64,000 nt of DNA, taken from assembly GCA_009760855.2 (NCBI GenBank), contig WPIO01000023.1, forward strand, positions 5,656,001 through 5,720,000, written 5' to 3'. Shown here piece by piece: positions 1 to 26,596 of the stretch. The position numbers and the translations under genes are program-made. Under the pieces are notes generated by a model that worked only from the letters and a program-made list of their open reading frames with translations, was not told the DNA's origin and made no database searches. Numbering within the stretch: the first letter of the stretch is position 1; every line of letters begins with the position of its first letter. Origin of the DNA: Cristatella mucedo. Taxonomy: Eukaryota; Bryozoa; Phylactolaemata; Cristatellidae.

Positions 1-2345
1 AGATATTGCCAGCAGACATAAGATCACAAAGAATAATTCACGTGGATAGAGCAGATGCAGTGAGGACCATTTTGGGCTATTAGGCTCTTTTTAATATTTT
101 GTCAAGTCAGTAATGTTGGTCTGTAGTGAGTGCCGGTCTTTTGGAGCATTCGAACTGGAGGCATGGTCTAAAAAAGATATGTATTTGGTTAGAGGCACAG
201 CTAACCCGGTTAAGTCAGAAGAGCGTAGGAATGGTAAGGGTGGTAGGATGCAAAGTCCATTTGGGAAGTATTTTGAATGGGCATATCGGAGCAAGAGAAT
301 GAAGGAACCTATAAGTGAGTGAACCTTGGAGTCGATGTGCTACTCGATAGGGAGCCATTACAGGTCATTTTGAAGTGGTGTAACAAAAATAATATTACAT
401 CGTTTGTATAGCACGCTAAGAGAACTTAATCTCTATTCATAGATGCTTTACAACTCACTGCAAAAGAATCTATACCCAAGACTTAGTAGCATGCGCGGTA
501 TAAAGCATGCAAAAGCAAGCCAAGTTGCATGCTAAGGTCAGATGTATTTGATAGCTGCGACTTTCATGACAGTCAAGCTTGGCTGCAAAGTTTTGCACCA
601 CCCTAAAGCATCCATTACAGAGTCAGGTAGAACTCTGAGCAGTAAGTTACACAAGTCTAGATTCGATTTCACAAATGCATGGACAAGCTGGCTGTGGTAA
701 CCGTGTCTAGGCAGGCCCTAGTGCTGGAACTGCCTAGGCAACATGATAGGGATAGGTTGTCAAGATAAACTTTGTGTTGCTATCAGTATCAATTGCTGCC
801 AAGAGGTCCAGCAAATCTATTTCGGAAGAAGAACTAGAGGCATGGGGTCACGAGGGCAAATTGTTCCTCTAAAACTGGGTGATGAATTTTGAGATAAGGT
901 GAACATTGAGAGGCTTGATGGTGGGCATTAATTAAAGTAAGAAACAGAGGGTGATGAGTCCAGTGGGGATTTTACCTTGGCGATAGACTCTCTGATCTTA
1001 TCCATCTTGCTGATAAATAAGCTAGAGAAGCGATCCGCTACATCGCCCAATAATCATTAGGTAAGGTGCTGACCTGGGAGCGGCTAAGGAGATAGTTGAT
1101 CAGCGTCATCGGCGTATTTTGTTTGTGCATCTGTGAGTCGACTATGTTTTGTAGAATGCTGGACTTGGCCTTTGCTAGAATAAATTGGTACGACATATAA
1201 TAGTCAAGGTTTGCCAGTCGATGGAAAGTCGTGCCCGGTCTTTTGTAAACTTTCTCAGCCTTCTGCTTAAACAGTAAACCATATTTCGTCCTGGCAAGAG
1301 CTCACGATGGGCTTAGTCTGCAAAGGAAACCCATCCAAATTATTGACTAGTGTCGCGTTGCTGCATTCTGCCAGTGAGGGCTGGTCAAACGGAGGACTGA
1401 GTATAAATTGTACCTCTTTTACTCAGTCTTCCGTTTGACCAGCCCTCACTGGCAGATACTATTTTATATGTTTGCCAATATTTTGTCAATTTCAAGGGTC
1501 TTAAAGTTTTGTGATTCACCGATGATTTTTAATACAGTAAGGGATGCAAACTGTCGAGCTAGGTCCACACACGGTCAAGTAGGCTGAATTTGGTAATATT
1601 AGGAGTTGACATAAGACAATTGCAGAAGAATGTTAGATCGGGCACGATGTTTGTTGTAAATGAGGCCATGCTTTAAGCTACAAGAGAAAATGAACTAGCT
1701 TTTATGTTAAATTAGCACATTAGCTGTCAGTTAGGTCATCAAAATAAATCTCAACGTCACTTTGGTCTGAAAAGGACGAATTCAGGAATGCAGAATCAAG
1801 CATTGATCAATCAAACATCAGTCAAACGCAGAAACAAGATTAGACAAGTCTGGACAAAGTAAGATTTGGAACCTGTGGACGATAGATTACTGTCACTATT
1901 GGCAATTTACTGTTGCAGGGACTCAATACAAGAGATTTGAAAGACTGCTTGAAGGGAAGTGCAAAGGCTTGAAAGCGAGTGGGGTAATTAGTGGCAATGA
2001 TCACTCCACCACTGGTCTTCATTGACTTTGGGGTATGAAAGAAAGAGGAGCCACTAAGGTAGGCATCGGTTACTGTTGGGCAGCTAGTCGATTTCAGCTA
2101 GGTTTTGATCGCAGCAAATAGATCAAGGGCATCATCGAGAATCAGATTGAGTGACCATTGCTTATTGAGCACGAATTCCACTGGCACATTTTAAGTGGCC
2201 GACAGAGTTGCAGTCGGCCTGATAACTGCCTAGTTCTGCTAAGTGATTCGGTGCTGTGCTTGAAGGAGAGCATGCTTGGTAGCTCAAAACTATTTTGAGA
2301 TGTAAGCCTACTCACCCTCTCTCTTGCTTCGTCGGGGCTTCCCAC
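1..2345 (-). mobile_element. LINE-A, long decayed copy (EN to 3' end, internal deletion)
   Basis: Read on the minus strand, this stretch holds pieces of an L2/CR1-like element in order. An endonuclease-like part lies near 2300-1840 (GGVIIATNYP, then LPIVTVIYRPQ). A basic linker lies near 1290-1150 (KAEKVYKRPGTTFHRLANLD, then AKAKSSI). The RT C-terminal end and 3' region lie below about 800 and align with 28440-28880. Much of RT is missing between about 700 and 1000. Stops and frameshifts are frequent, so it is not active. Confidence 0.6.
383..545 (-). mobile_element. LINE/SINE tail nested inside LINE-A
   Basis: The flanking LINE-A sequence (GAAGTGGTGTAAC on the left, GCTGCGACTTTCATGACAG on the right) is continuous in the copy at 28690-28740. 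Here it is split by a segment with AATAATATT, the conserved AGAGAACTTAATCTCT tail motif and a CATGC-rich 3' UTR. The same tail variant recurs at 40803-41010. Confidence 0.5.
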
Positions 2346-2865
2346 TGAAGATACCCGGTTGACGAGCCCTGGCAGCAGTAGTAGCTGTATCCAGGAATGT
2401 GTTTGAGTGCTAATAGCAAACCGATGGCAAGCAATAATGGTATTATCGAATACTACGTTCGTTAAGAGCCTGAAGAAGCTATACTAGAAGTGAGATGGCG
2501 TGCTGGACCTCAGGTCTGTAGGATGGACATTCACATTGGGAGCTCGTGCCGAATGGACAGCCGGCACAACTGCATTTAGATATTTAGATGTCCATAGGCA
2601 CCTAATTGTGTATGTACTATCCACTATCCAATCGATGAGCTTCCTTTCTAGCACGTGTCAAGTATCCAGACCGAGATATACAGTAGTACTTGTAATGTAC
2701 CATACAAATAGTTTAGTAGTATTTATTTAGTAGTGCTATTGTCACTGTGTTCCTTGCTTTTTACCACAGCCCATTCTCTCTGAAAATTGTGACACAGAAA
2801 AAAAGCCTGCCGGTAATTTCTTCGAAGGGACAAATTTGTGCAATTATACCAGTTTACTGATTGAC
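2346..2865. other. no recognised feature
   Basis: No coding match, exon signal or repeat family was recognised here. It may contain the missing 5' exon of the IMPACT homologue, but nothing resembling an RWD N-terminus was seen. Confidence 0.3.
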
Positions 2866-3135
2866 TAATCTGAAATGCATCTATTTATCACAGCATTTAG
2901 TGGGTCCTTGTGATTTGTCCTTTGTGTGGTTATGTGTGCTGACACTGTGCATGCTACCAATGACCATATTTGCATGCTGACCGCATGCATGTCACCTGTA
3001 ACCGTGATATGCTTGTTGACATTGTGTATGCCACCACTAACCATATGGTCATGCTTCTTTTGCAGCATATTTAATGTGCCTATAAAGAGACTGAGTTCTG
3101 TGAGGGCTCCATACAAATGTATCATTATTAAAAAC
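2866..3135 (+). mobile_element. LINE-A 3' end, 5'-truncated
   Basis: Carries the LINE-A 3' landmarks in order: TTTATCACAGCATTTAGTGG, CTGACACTGTGCATGCT, TTTGCATGCTGACC, the stem AAAGAGACTGAGTTCTGTGAG, and a short ATTATT end. It aligns with 59170-59420. Confidence 0.75.
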
Positions 3136-3649
3136 AAGCAAGTGTGCTTTAAAACGGTCTTGGCTGCAGCAGTTTACACATCTGACTCTCGTGAGAAATT
3201 TGATGTTTTGAAGCATTTTGCAATATTCAGAAAACGCTTGCAGTGATCGGCGCAGTGGAAGCAGGGTGGGGTTTTGCTTGCGCATAGATTTTCTTCTTTT
3301 TATAGATTTTATAGATTTTCTTCTTTTATATATTTTATATATATTTTATCTTTTTATATGTATATCATAGATTTTTTTCTATTTTTGACATGATCTATCT
3401 TTGGCCAGTTGAAAGTAAGTCTAAAATATGTAATCAATTACCTTAGCCATAGTGGAAAAACCTTTCCTCTTTTCAATTTACTGTATCAATGTCATTCTAA
3501 GGCAAGCCCTGGCCTTGCGAACCATGAGCTATTTCCTTGTAATTTAAGCCGTCCATTCGTCCTAGCTATGGATTACACTACTATTTGTACTTACCTCAAG
3601 ATACTGGGTATGTATGTCATGCAAGACTGTACTAGCTGCCACAAGCGTT

Positions 3650-4065
3650 TAGTAATAATAATAATAATAATAATAATGCACTTGATAAAGCGCCCTCAGA
3701 GAATTCAAGCTCCTCGTAGGCGCTTTACAACAGCTGCAAAGGTAAACGTGATTGAATCGTGAGTAATGTCATGCTTGATGAATAACGTGGTTAGGGGTGA
3801 CATGCACAGGGTCAGCATGCAAATGTGTTTAGTGGCAGCATGCACAGTGTCAGCACGCATAAGCACAAGAAGGATGAATTACAGGGACCCACTAAATACT
3901 GTCCTAAATTGGTGTGTGTTTTAAGTTTTTTATTTCTTTTTAAATGTGGTCAAGTCAGGGGACGTTCTGACGCAAGTCGGGAGTGAGTTCCAGGCTTTGG
4001 GAGCATACGAGCTAAATACGTGGTCTCCAAAGGATTTGAGGTTTGTACGAGGTATTGGTTTAAAG
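3650..4065 (-). mobile_element. LINE-A 3' end with (ATT)n tail, 5'-truncated
   Basis: Begins with (AAT)n at 3650-3677, then CACTTGATAAAGCGCCCTCA and the tail stem. It runs to the C-terminal RT-ORF segment (GTCTCCAAAGGATTTGAGG). It aligns closely with 28132-28540. 3136-3649 between this and the previous copy is AT-rich without a recognised feature. Confidence 0.8.
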
Positions 4066-4498
4066 TCTGTGTTCTCCATTTGTTGCATAGAAATTTGAAT
4101 GGTAATGTAATACCCACAACCCGTATTTCTATAATTTGCTGCATCTGCTACATCATATGGGTCTCACTCATGATCACCCTTAATGTTGATGACTACGTGT
4201 TCTCACTCACTGCAAATGCTTATTCGGTGATTTATTTTAGTTTAAAACCTGGACTGACCTGACATCTGAGTGTTTAATCATTTTTTCAGATATTCTTAAT
4301 AAATGTAGCCACCGAACTACTTTGTGTTAGACTGAAAACCTTGCTTATCGCATGTACTGTAACGATTCCTGTTGAGTATGCATTCGCATTTTGGTTTTAT
4401 CGTTTTTTTGGCTGGACTGACATTCTAAATATGCCTTGCAGATCAGTGCGAGCAAACTAGCAGTGGGGTGGAACTTATTGTGGTTTTTTTTATTGTAG

Positions 4499-18998
<14,500 letters not shown>

Positions 18999-19269
18999 GT
19001 CACGTGCCTGAGTCTGTTCCTGCATATCTCTGTATGTGCAGGCTCCTTAGTTATTGCTGTTTCACTAGTGGTTTGTTGTCAGTGGCTTGGTAGCCAATGA
19101 AATACATGCTCCAATCTAAATACAAATGCCAATGTGTGTTTTGCTCTGCAAATCCTGAACTAAGCAAGAGGCTTTTTTCTTGTTCTCTTGTTATATAATC
19201 GGACATGTCTGGCTTCTGAATACCTATCTGGACACGTGTTCATATGTAGCTCTTCTCTGTAACCAGGGC

Positions 19270-19865
19270 TGTAGTGAAGGCTGTAGTCCGGCTGAAGCCG
19301 GACGGTACGCCACCTCTTGTTAACAAATTTTAGAGGTTCAGCCACGTGTTTCCTTTGCTGAATGGGCTTCGATGGCTCCCGGTCGATCACAGATACGGAA
19401 TAAAGCTCTTATGCTGAGCCACAAGGCCCGCTGCAGCCTAGCTTCTTCATACGTAGCTGAACTACTGCACCAGCTTCTGCTTCCTCGCTCGCCCAGGTCT
19501 TCTACGGACAATAACCATTCCTATGCTTAATGACCGTTGACTGCAGAAGCTTTTGCTCAGCCGGCCTTAGACCATGGAACTCACTTCTACAATTCTTACG
19601 CCACGACATCCAGTCTCCTGTTACCAACAGTGGCGCATCCTTTCCAGCCGCCCCGAGCTATGTTTTCTCAGTTATTCACCAACTCGACTGCCCTCCTGAC
19701 TCAGCTATGCTTCTCACTTCCTCTTTGTTTAGTGTTGGCTACCGCATGCGTAAGGAACGCCGCTTGGGCTTTGAGTGTGCTATAGAAAACTCTCATGCGT
19801 AACACCCACATAGTCTTGGGGAATTTTTTTAGGTACATGCCGAGATACTGTACCTTACATTTGCA
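19270..19865 (+). mobile_element. LINE-B C-terminal RT ORF and 3' end, decayed
   Basis: L2-like LINE C-terminus: LRWLPVDHR then AELLHQLLLPRSPRSST across frameshifts and a PRPWNS-like segment. The family 3' end follows (GGCTACCGCATGCG, CTATAGAAAACTCTCATGCG) and ends near a TACATT motif. Confidence 0.75.
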
Positions 19866-19922
19866 CTTAGTCCTGATTATAATTGACTGACTCAGGCAAG
19901 GTTATGGTTCAGCCTTTTAAAT

Positions 19923-19984
19923 AGTTCAGCCACCTGTACAATTGCCTTCCCACGGTTCAGCCACCTTTACAATCGCCTTCCCAC
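19923..19984 (+). repeat. 31-bp tandem duplication
   Basis: Two adjacent 31-bp units, each with GTTCAGCCACCT, TACAAT and GCCTTCCCAC, differ at about three bases. Confidence 0.85.
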
Positions 19985-20373
19985 ACCCATATGTCACCAG
20001 CAGCCTTAATTGTAAGAAAATTAGCCTGTTTTCTTGGAGTGCAGTAAGAGCCCAAAGAGGCTGCTGCTGCTGCAGCTAGGTGAGATAAAGCTAAACTGTG
20101 GTGGCTCCCCCCCCCCCTGGTCTAGGTGAGAATGTTGATGTGTGTGTGTTTTTTGACCAGGAACAACTTCAGCTTCTTTAGTAAAGGAACCCGACATTGA
20201 GTGTGCTGGGTTTAAATACGAGTGTAGCAACCATATTTAGGAGGACTGACTGGTGAGGTTTCCAGATTTTGGCTACCGAGCTAATATCTATTCAAAGTAG
20301 TCTAGCCTCTAAATGGCCAGGTAGATAGTAATATCCTGAGCTAGCTAGCCGTTTTGATAAGTGGCCCGAATTC

Positions 20374-20375
<2 letters not shown>

Positions 20376-20427
<52 letters not shown>
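20376..20427. repeat. (AG)n microsatellite
   Basis: An AG run of about 52 bp, uninterrupted. An imperfect AG tract with GGCAGAG interruptions lies at 21337-21388. Confidence 0.95.
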
Positions 20428-20430
<3 letters not shown>

Positions 20431-20752
20431 GGTGCATAGCTGGCTGTGCATTCAGTTTTCAGAACACATCTGTTAACAGCAATTCGGTCATCAAAGATAA
20501 CACCAGATTGCAAGCACCTGAAGATAATCTCACTGCCGTAGAGAGATGCTAACCAGAGAAGGGCTACAGCTGGCCTTGGAGGAGGACCACAGCATCCTGT
20601 TTGCTCCAAGGTTGCAGACAAGGACATAAACAAAGACAGGTCTCATTCTAGCAATTCAAACCGCATACTGCACCGTTTTTTTAAATGACTCCGGCCGTGC
20701 CCCAGTGCTCTTCTGCAATGATTCTTCAATGTGTACTTTCCCTTTCAAAAGC

Positions 20753-20788
20753 GATCCCTCGGAGCGATCAGATCCCTCGGAGCGATCA
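20753..20788 (+). repeat. 18-bp perfect tandem duplication
   Basis: GATCCCTCGGAGCGATCA occurs twice back to back, about 40 bp before the hairpin at 20829. Confidence 0.95.
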
Positions 20789-20828
20789 GTCGGGCAGTTG
20801 CTTCTTGCAGATGGATGCGCATGGGCTC

Positions 20829-20894
20829 GTCAAAATATTTGACTTGATCACACTACTTTGCAAAATGTAGTGTGATCAACTCAAATATTTTGAC
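20829..20894. repeat. 28-bp inverted repeat (hairpin)
   Basis: Arms 20829-20856 and 20867-20894 are reverse complements with one mismatch, around a 10-nt AT-rich spacer. The arm contains CAAAATATTTGA and GATCACACTAC. Confidence 0.95.
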
Positions 20895-21389
20895 TTGATC
20901 GCTACTGACTGAGGACTGGTGTATAGTGGCCGTTTGCAAGCTGTTGGCTGAGGAATGCTGTGTCATGGGCTTGTACGGAGCAGCGCAAACAAATAATTAC
21001 TATGCCAGGCAGCAATAACGCAAGTGCTTAACTTAGCATCGCCGTGAGTTGGGATAAAGGTCAGCGATAATTAACGCCAGATTTTTTTTCGGTTTTATGA
21101 ATTAACGACCTCGAGACGAGCATGTGCATAATTGATGGACAAAATCAAATACAAGGTGATCAAGGTTTCTAAAATTCGGAACAAATGTCGGATTACTATT
21201 ACACTGATAGGAACTAGAAGGCTTGCTATTTGCTAAGCGGTTCGGGGCGGTCAGCTGCCTGTGGAGCCAGCGGCTGGATTTTGAGAATTTGCTTTATTAG
21301 TAACGACTAGAGCCATAAGGAGCCCACTGGGGCTTGGAGAGAGAGAGGCAGAGAGAGAGAGAGAGAGGCAGAGAGAGAGAGAGAGAGTT

Positions 21390-23437
21390 GATGGACTTGG
21401 GCGATCTTATGTGATGCTGCTGATGCATTGGGCCACCTCGCCTGCCGGAGGAAGGGGCTGAAGGGGCAGAACCGACAGCAGAGGGGGATACGAATCTCCA
21501 GCTGTAGCCCCTTCGAGGTCATTGGCTTAAGATGGTTGCAGCTTTGCAGTCTCTCTTCCCGAGCCCTCACTCACGACGGCGCTTCTGATTGAGAGCACAA
21601 ATTACAAGACTCTGGCTATTTGTTGAGCGTTTTGCCTGAGGGCGATTTTTCGTCGGTCGTGCTCGTTGTCGCATTTGCTGTCGAGTCTCTTTGAAGTATT
21701 CTTACCCTTTTTTAGCTTTAAAAGACGTTGCAGCCAAGTTATAGTGAAGCTTCGTCGATTGGACATGTGTGCACATCGCCATATTTTTGCTTATGTTACA
21801 GGCAGACGAGAAAGAAGCTCAAGTCAGGAGCAGCAAGAAATCCAGATGAACTTCAGGCACCGATCGCTCTGCTTGCAGCAGCGCCATTCGTGAAATTGTG
21901 CTTGTGCCGTATTGATGCCAGCCTCTTCGGAAGTGCGAAGTGTGAGCCTGCGAAGGAATGCAAGTTTTGCACATACCGTTTGCAGGATTTTAGTATCATA
22001 CAATTACTATTTATGTCTCAAGCTGGTCCTTTTTATAACGAGGCACCTTGTGACTCTGATTTGTTGGACATTAGGCAAGGACTGCTGTTTCTTCCTCAAC
22101 TGACTAGACATTACGAGGTGGTCTTTTGTGTTTTACTTTAAAGAATCGTGCAAAGGATGTCATATGTGAGGCATAATCCAGCAGGACTCTGTGCATCTCT
22201 TGCTGCGGGTGCGGTCGCATTTGCATTTTTGCTTAGGAAGCAAACGTTTGCAATGAGTCATTTTGTATAAGCAGTATGTCGACAGCACGTGGAAGATCAT
22301 GGCATTGGTTAATTGTTGCGTGTTTATGCGTTTCAAACTAGTGTGATGCGTCGTGGCGTCTAGTCCCGTGCAATTGCAATACGCAACCTAACGACGTTTC
22401 GGAGCTTTAAAAGCCCTGCTGCCCACTGAAGCAGCAATGCTGCCTACCCTTCTAAGGCCCTACCTGCATTATCGAACCCCCTTCTGAGATTATCAATGCT
22501 GCTACTCAGCTGCAGCTATGAGAGAGGCCTGTGAGTAAACCCGGATGCCATCCATCTAATATACTCGTTGAGCTCGTTGCTTAAAGCCTGTATTACATTA
22601 CTGCCGAACTTCCTGGTATGATCGTGCCACGAATTCCAATGAGGCATACGAAAAATTTAAGTACCACAGTTAAGTCGATTAAGTTGTTAAGTCAAAAGTG
22701 ATCCCAATGCATAAAGGACTTGCCTCTGATCGGTATTGTTAAATCGATGAAAATTCAGATCATGCACTTTATTTGAGACCAGTTATCATTGCGATGCTCA
22801 CCGTTGTTGCTATGAGCTGTTTCGCGGACTCTCGGTCCGGGGAAACGTATAGTTAGCCTTTCTAGAGTCGAAGCAAGCCCCCATAAAATGTGTCTGGAAC
22901 AGTATTTTGTGAGCACTTACGGTATCCTTGACCTTGTGGTGATTGCTCTCACTGTTCATCCTCGGAAGAGTACGGCAAGGAGTTTTCAACGGATGGGTAT
23001 AGTAAAACCAGATACTTCACAAAGTAAAACCTAACAACTAAGTAGCCCGTGTTTTTAAAAGGTCGTCTGCCTTGTTCCTTGGCCAAATAAACAGTAATAT
23101 GCAAGGCCCCATTTTGTAAATGCTAGCACATTAGTTTGTCTAATGTAGGATATCAGAAATGCAGGCAAGGAAACTCAGAAAGATTATGTATACCGGGTTT
23201 CGAAGATTGTGTAGCACTGCTTCTGATACATTGCTCACGGCTTCAATGCAGCTTTTAAGTGAGTGGGTATAGATTAAAGCAAATAGCCACTACAGCTTGG
23301 CTTTCTGGATACCAGGGCAATAAAGGTTCGTGCTTGAGTGACGCTCTCTCAAACCTGCAACTGAAGGTGCCGCTAAGAGTAAAAGTCTCGTGATTTATAA
23401 ACAGGACTAATAGTAGACAAGAGGTAAACGTCGGCTG
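21390..23437. other. no recognised gene or repeat family
   Basis: A plus-strand frame of 137 codons at 21728-22141 has no recognisable domain, and no splice context supports it. The rest shows nothing. Confidence 0.3.
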
Positions 23438-23577
23438 ACTGAACAGCCCATTTACATTGAGGCAGAAAACCCTGACTATCACCCTCGCTTTTAGTGGGCA
23501 ATAACGGATTGCCTGCTGCAAGACTTGAACCAACAACCTGGGTCGTAATAAGCTAGCTCCTAACTACACGGTTGCCA
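23438..23577 (-). mobile_element. SINE-1 copy
   Basis: The reverse complement has GGCAACCGTGTAGTTAGG (A-box side), GTTGGTTCAAGTCTTGCAGC (B box) and GCAATCCGTTATTGCCC, the SINE-1 body. The 3' part is decayed. Confidence 0.65.
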
Positions 23578-24124
23578 TCCAAGTCGCTTCTAAAGCGCCT
23601 TAAGTGAACCAAGTCTCTGTCCAGGTGCAGGAATAACCAAGGGCAAACTAACAACGTGCACGGTATCGCGCTTAAAAACCTGCAAAAGCTTAAACACATC
23701 ACGCGTAGACCAAGGCGCAAAAGTACACGTGAAGCCATTCATTGCTACCGTTTACTAGCCTGCCCTGAACGATGCACCGGTAGTGACGCACGCAAAGTAC
23801 ACGCGGGAACGAAAAAGAATTCCATTAGGGCGAAAGGAGAGCGGGTCGGAACAGGTGCATTTTTAGCTGGGGAAAAGTGATTAAGGCCTGTGGAATCGGC
23901 TATGACTTCTACGCCGACGATACTCATTGTACTTGTTAAAACTACCGGAATGCTGCTTCAGCGACCGATAAACAGCCCGCTTGCCTTGCAGGCAGACATT
24001 CTGTCATGGGCGTCGGCAAATTTCCCTTAACTAAATGACAATAAAACCTGACTCCTACTCATTGAAAACTCCAAGCGTGCGGCTTGACTAAGAGACTGAA
24101 CTCTTCTGATAAGTTACGTAGCTG

Positions 24125-24950
24125 TGTGACAGGCACTGTGTGCTCGCAATGCAGTTATCTTCTTTCGCAAAGAAGACTGCCTCCACAGTTAGCTATCGCG
24201 TCCGATCCCTATCTAAGATTGGAGTCTGTCTAGCGCGGTGGCTTGCAAACATATTAACAAGCTCCCTGGTTCCTCCTAGGCTGTATTACTGCAAATCAAT
24301 TTTGGCTGGGCGACATAATAAAGCCACTTATCACCACTGTAGCTGTTGATAAATGTGGGTGTAAGGCTAGCTAATAAATCCACGAGGTTTGGCAATGTGT
24401 CTAGTTTGCCGAAGAAGCTGCGATGGCTCCCGGTCGATGAACGGACACCGAGCTAAGTTCTTAGGCTGACACACAAGGTCATACCTAGCTTATCCGTCCT
24501 TCATACCTGGCTTACCTGCAGCACGAGTTTTAGCCTCCTCGTGCCCTCTGGTCCTCTACGAGCAATGATTTAGCATCTCCATTGCTTCGCTCAAAGATCA
24601 TTAGCGACAGGAAACTTTTATCAGCCGGTCCTAGACTGTGAAGCTCGCTTCTGCAATCTTTTCGAAACGACATATATTCTGCAGCTGCAGACTACGGCGC
24701 CTCATTTCCAGCCCCCTTCCGGCTGCTACTTCCATGCCACTCACTTCTTCGACTGCCCTCCTGGCTTAGCCACGCTCTTCCTTTTCTCTTTCTGTCACCC
24801 GAGATAAATTCTGTTGGCTACTGCACGTTACTGACTGACGCGTATGCTTGTGTGCTCTGCAGAAAATTCCCTTCCGTAACGCACACTTAGTCCTTGGCGT
24901 TTTGTGGAGTTAACATGGGGAATATACATTAAACTACATTGACGGAGACT
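24125..24950 (+). mobile_element. LINE-B RT C-terminal part and 3' end, decayed
   Basis: Reads FAKKTASTVSYRVRSLSKIG then LTSSLVPPRLYYCKSILAG, the 'thumb' pattern of L2-like LINEs (KLVHSFVTSRLDYCNSLL in related elements). A CGATGGCTCCCGGTCGATGA region follows, and the LINE-B 3' end (TTTTGTGGAGTTAAC, ACTACATT). Confidence 0.7.
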
Positions 24951-24954
24951 TAAA

Positions 24955-25860
24955 TGATGCGAAGGAATTGCACGTGTGGTAGAAGCCAGAAGCGATTTCC
25001 AGACTTTTGGTGCATCCGAAATGGAGCCCCGATCGCCAAAGCGTTCCAATCGCTTCCGAGGAGCAGGTGCGATGATTGAAAGCCGATGAGCTGGTGGTTC
25101 GAAAGCACACGGAGGAGCAAGGAGGTCAGATACGTTGGCTGGTGCAAGCGAACCAAGTAATCTGTAATCTGCCAGAAAGAAGGCCTTACAAGTTGACTAG
25201 ATGCCTGATCGGATGCCCACAAAGCTTAAAAAAGAGGTGAGTGGTATAGCAGCGAAGTGTTACTGTGGCTCCGGCAGCGTCGGTAGATCCAGGGAGCCTC
25301 AAAGAGGTACAAGCGGAGATACAAGCGTGGACAATGAGGCCCAATCCTTTATTCCACTCAAAGTGTATAAACATGAGAGCCCGTGGAGTTACTAAGGTTG
25401 GAGAATGGCCTTAAGTCGAGGACTATTGCTGCGTCAGGTAATATCCCGTACATCAGTGGCAGGGAGCTGCTGCACCAATTGTCTAACCAATGGCTGCACG
25501 CGAAGAGTTCTCGCTAATTACAACAGCAGCAGGTACATACAACTGCAGCTCCCCTTTGAAGAAATACCATTCGAACACGGAGTTGTGTACCAGTTGCAGA
25601 CAATTCAGGGAGCGAACGTGCAGTCCAGAATAAAGGGAATTGCTTCAATTAAGAGCCTATGTCACAAACCGTGATCTAGTATGGCTGCCAAACTCTTTTC
25701 CGAGCAGGCCCTGGTTCGGCTCAAACTCGGCTGATTTAACAGTGCGGGTAAAATGCACATCCAACGACAGGTCCTTTTGGAATAGCACGCCCAGATTACG
25801 GGCAGGTGGTCACTGGAGTATTGCTAGATGAGCAATGTTTAAAATAAGATCTTGCAGTTC
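24955..25860 (-). mobile_element. LINE-A-related copy, decayed
   Basis: The minus strand reads ERFGDRGSISDAPKVWKSLL, clearly related to SFGDRAFSSYAPTAWNSLP of LINE-A. The far end (CAGGTCCTTTTGGAATAGCA) aligns with the LINE-A segment near 28955. Spacing differs from LINE-A, so it may be a third subfamily. Confidence 0.55.
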
Positions 25861-25872
25861 GATGCGTCTGAG

Positions 25873-26012
25873 CACAGGGTAAGGTGCGTGCCCTTCGCGA
25901 CCAGGGTTGCTGGTTCGAGTCCCGCAGAGGGCGATCCTGTATTGCTCGCTGCAAGTGGTAGGGATAGCTGTAAAGGCTCATTTCCCGCTATACGGAAGCT
26001 GTTAAATCAGTT
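25873..26012 (+). mobile_element. SINE-1 copy
   Basis: Contains GCTGGTTCGAGTCCCGCAG (B box), GGCGATCCTGTATTGC, GATAGCTGTAAAGGCTC and the end CTATACGGAAGCTGTTAAAT. The A-box end is lost or decayed. Confidence 0.7.
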
Positions 26013-26571
26013 ACCTTTAGGTTTACCATAGATATGAGGTTGATCCTTTCGTCAAGCATCAGGAAGTTAGTGTCCCTAAAATTCGAATGTCTTCGATGCC
26101 GGCTGCAAGTGAATTCAGCGGCTTGGCGCCGGTCGGTACTTGGCTGATGCTCTGGACGCCGTGCGAGTGTACTCTATGGCTGATGGACGCTCGTGACCTT
26201 CCGTCGCAAGCGAATAGACTTGTCTACGCCTAAAAAATGTACTTGTTAAACGAAAGCACGGGCGCACTACATTGCCGCCGCGTTCCGTTACAACAGCCAC
26301 CACCCCGTTTTGCAGAGGGCAATACATATGTATGTCCTGGTGCCCGACCCCGAGCCACGACCTGGTTCGTGGATAACGCGCTTCACCCATAAGGGTTGAC
26401 CGCGCATCACTCCGGATATCAAGCCCTGCGGTACGGAGGTCAAAATGCATACCGCCGAAAAAAAAAGGAAACCAGTTTGGGACGACGGCTGAGGCGTTCA
26501 GTGAGGCAGGAGAGAGCTACGGAATCGCTCGGAACTGCGAGGGGCGCAGCCCTACCTTTGCGTTCTCGGGC

Positions 26572-26596
26572 AGAATTCTGGAGAATTCGCGAGAAT
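26572..26596 (+). promoter_or_regulatory. three AGAAT units at exact 10-bp steps upstream of PSMD6
   Basis: AGAAT occurs at 26572, 26582 and 26592, each followed by TC, about 200 bp before the PSMD6 start codon. The arrangement resembles the step-type heat-shock element (nGAAn units every 10 bp). The metazoan factor prefers inverted GAA/TTC units, so function is uncertain. No TATA box was assigned. Confidence 0.3.

Noticed and set aside
21728-22141. 137-codon plus-strand frame
   Set aside because: No recognisable motif, no start context and no neighbouring exon; length is within chance for this much DNA.
26115-26450. 111-codon minus-strand frame upstream of PSMD6
   Set aside because: No domain, no splice context and a composition expected of a GC-rich promoter-side region.
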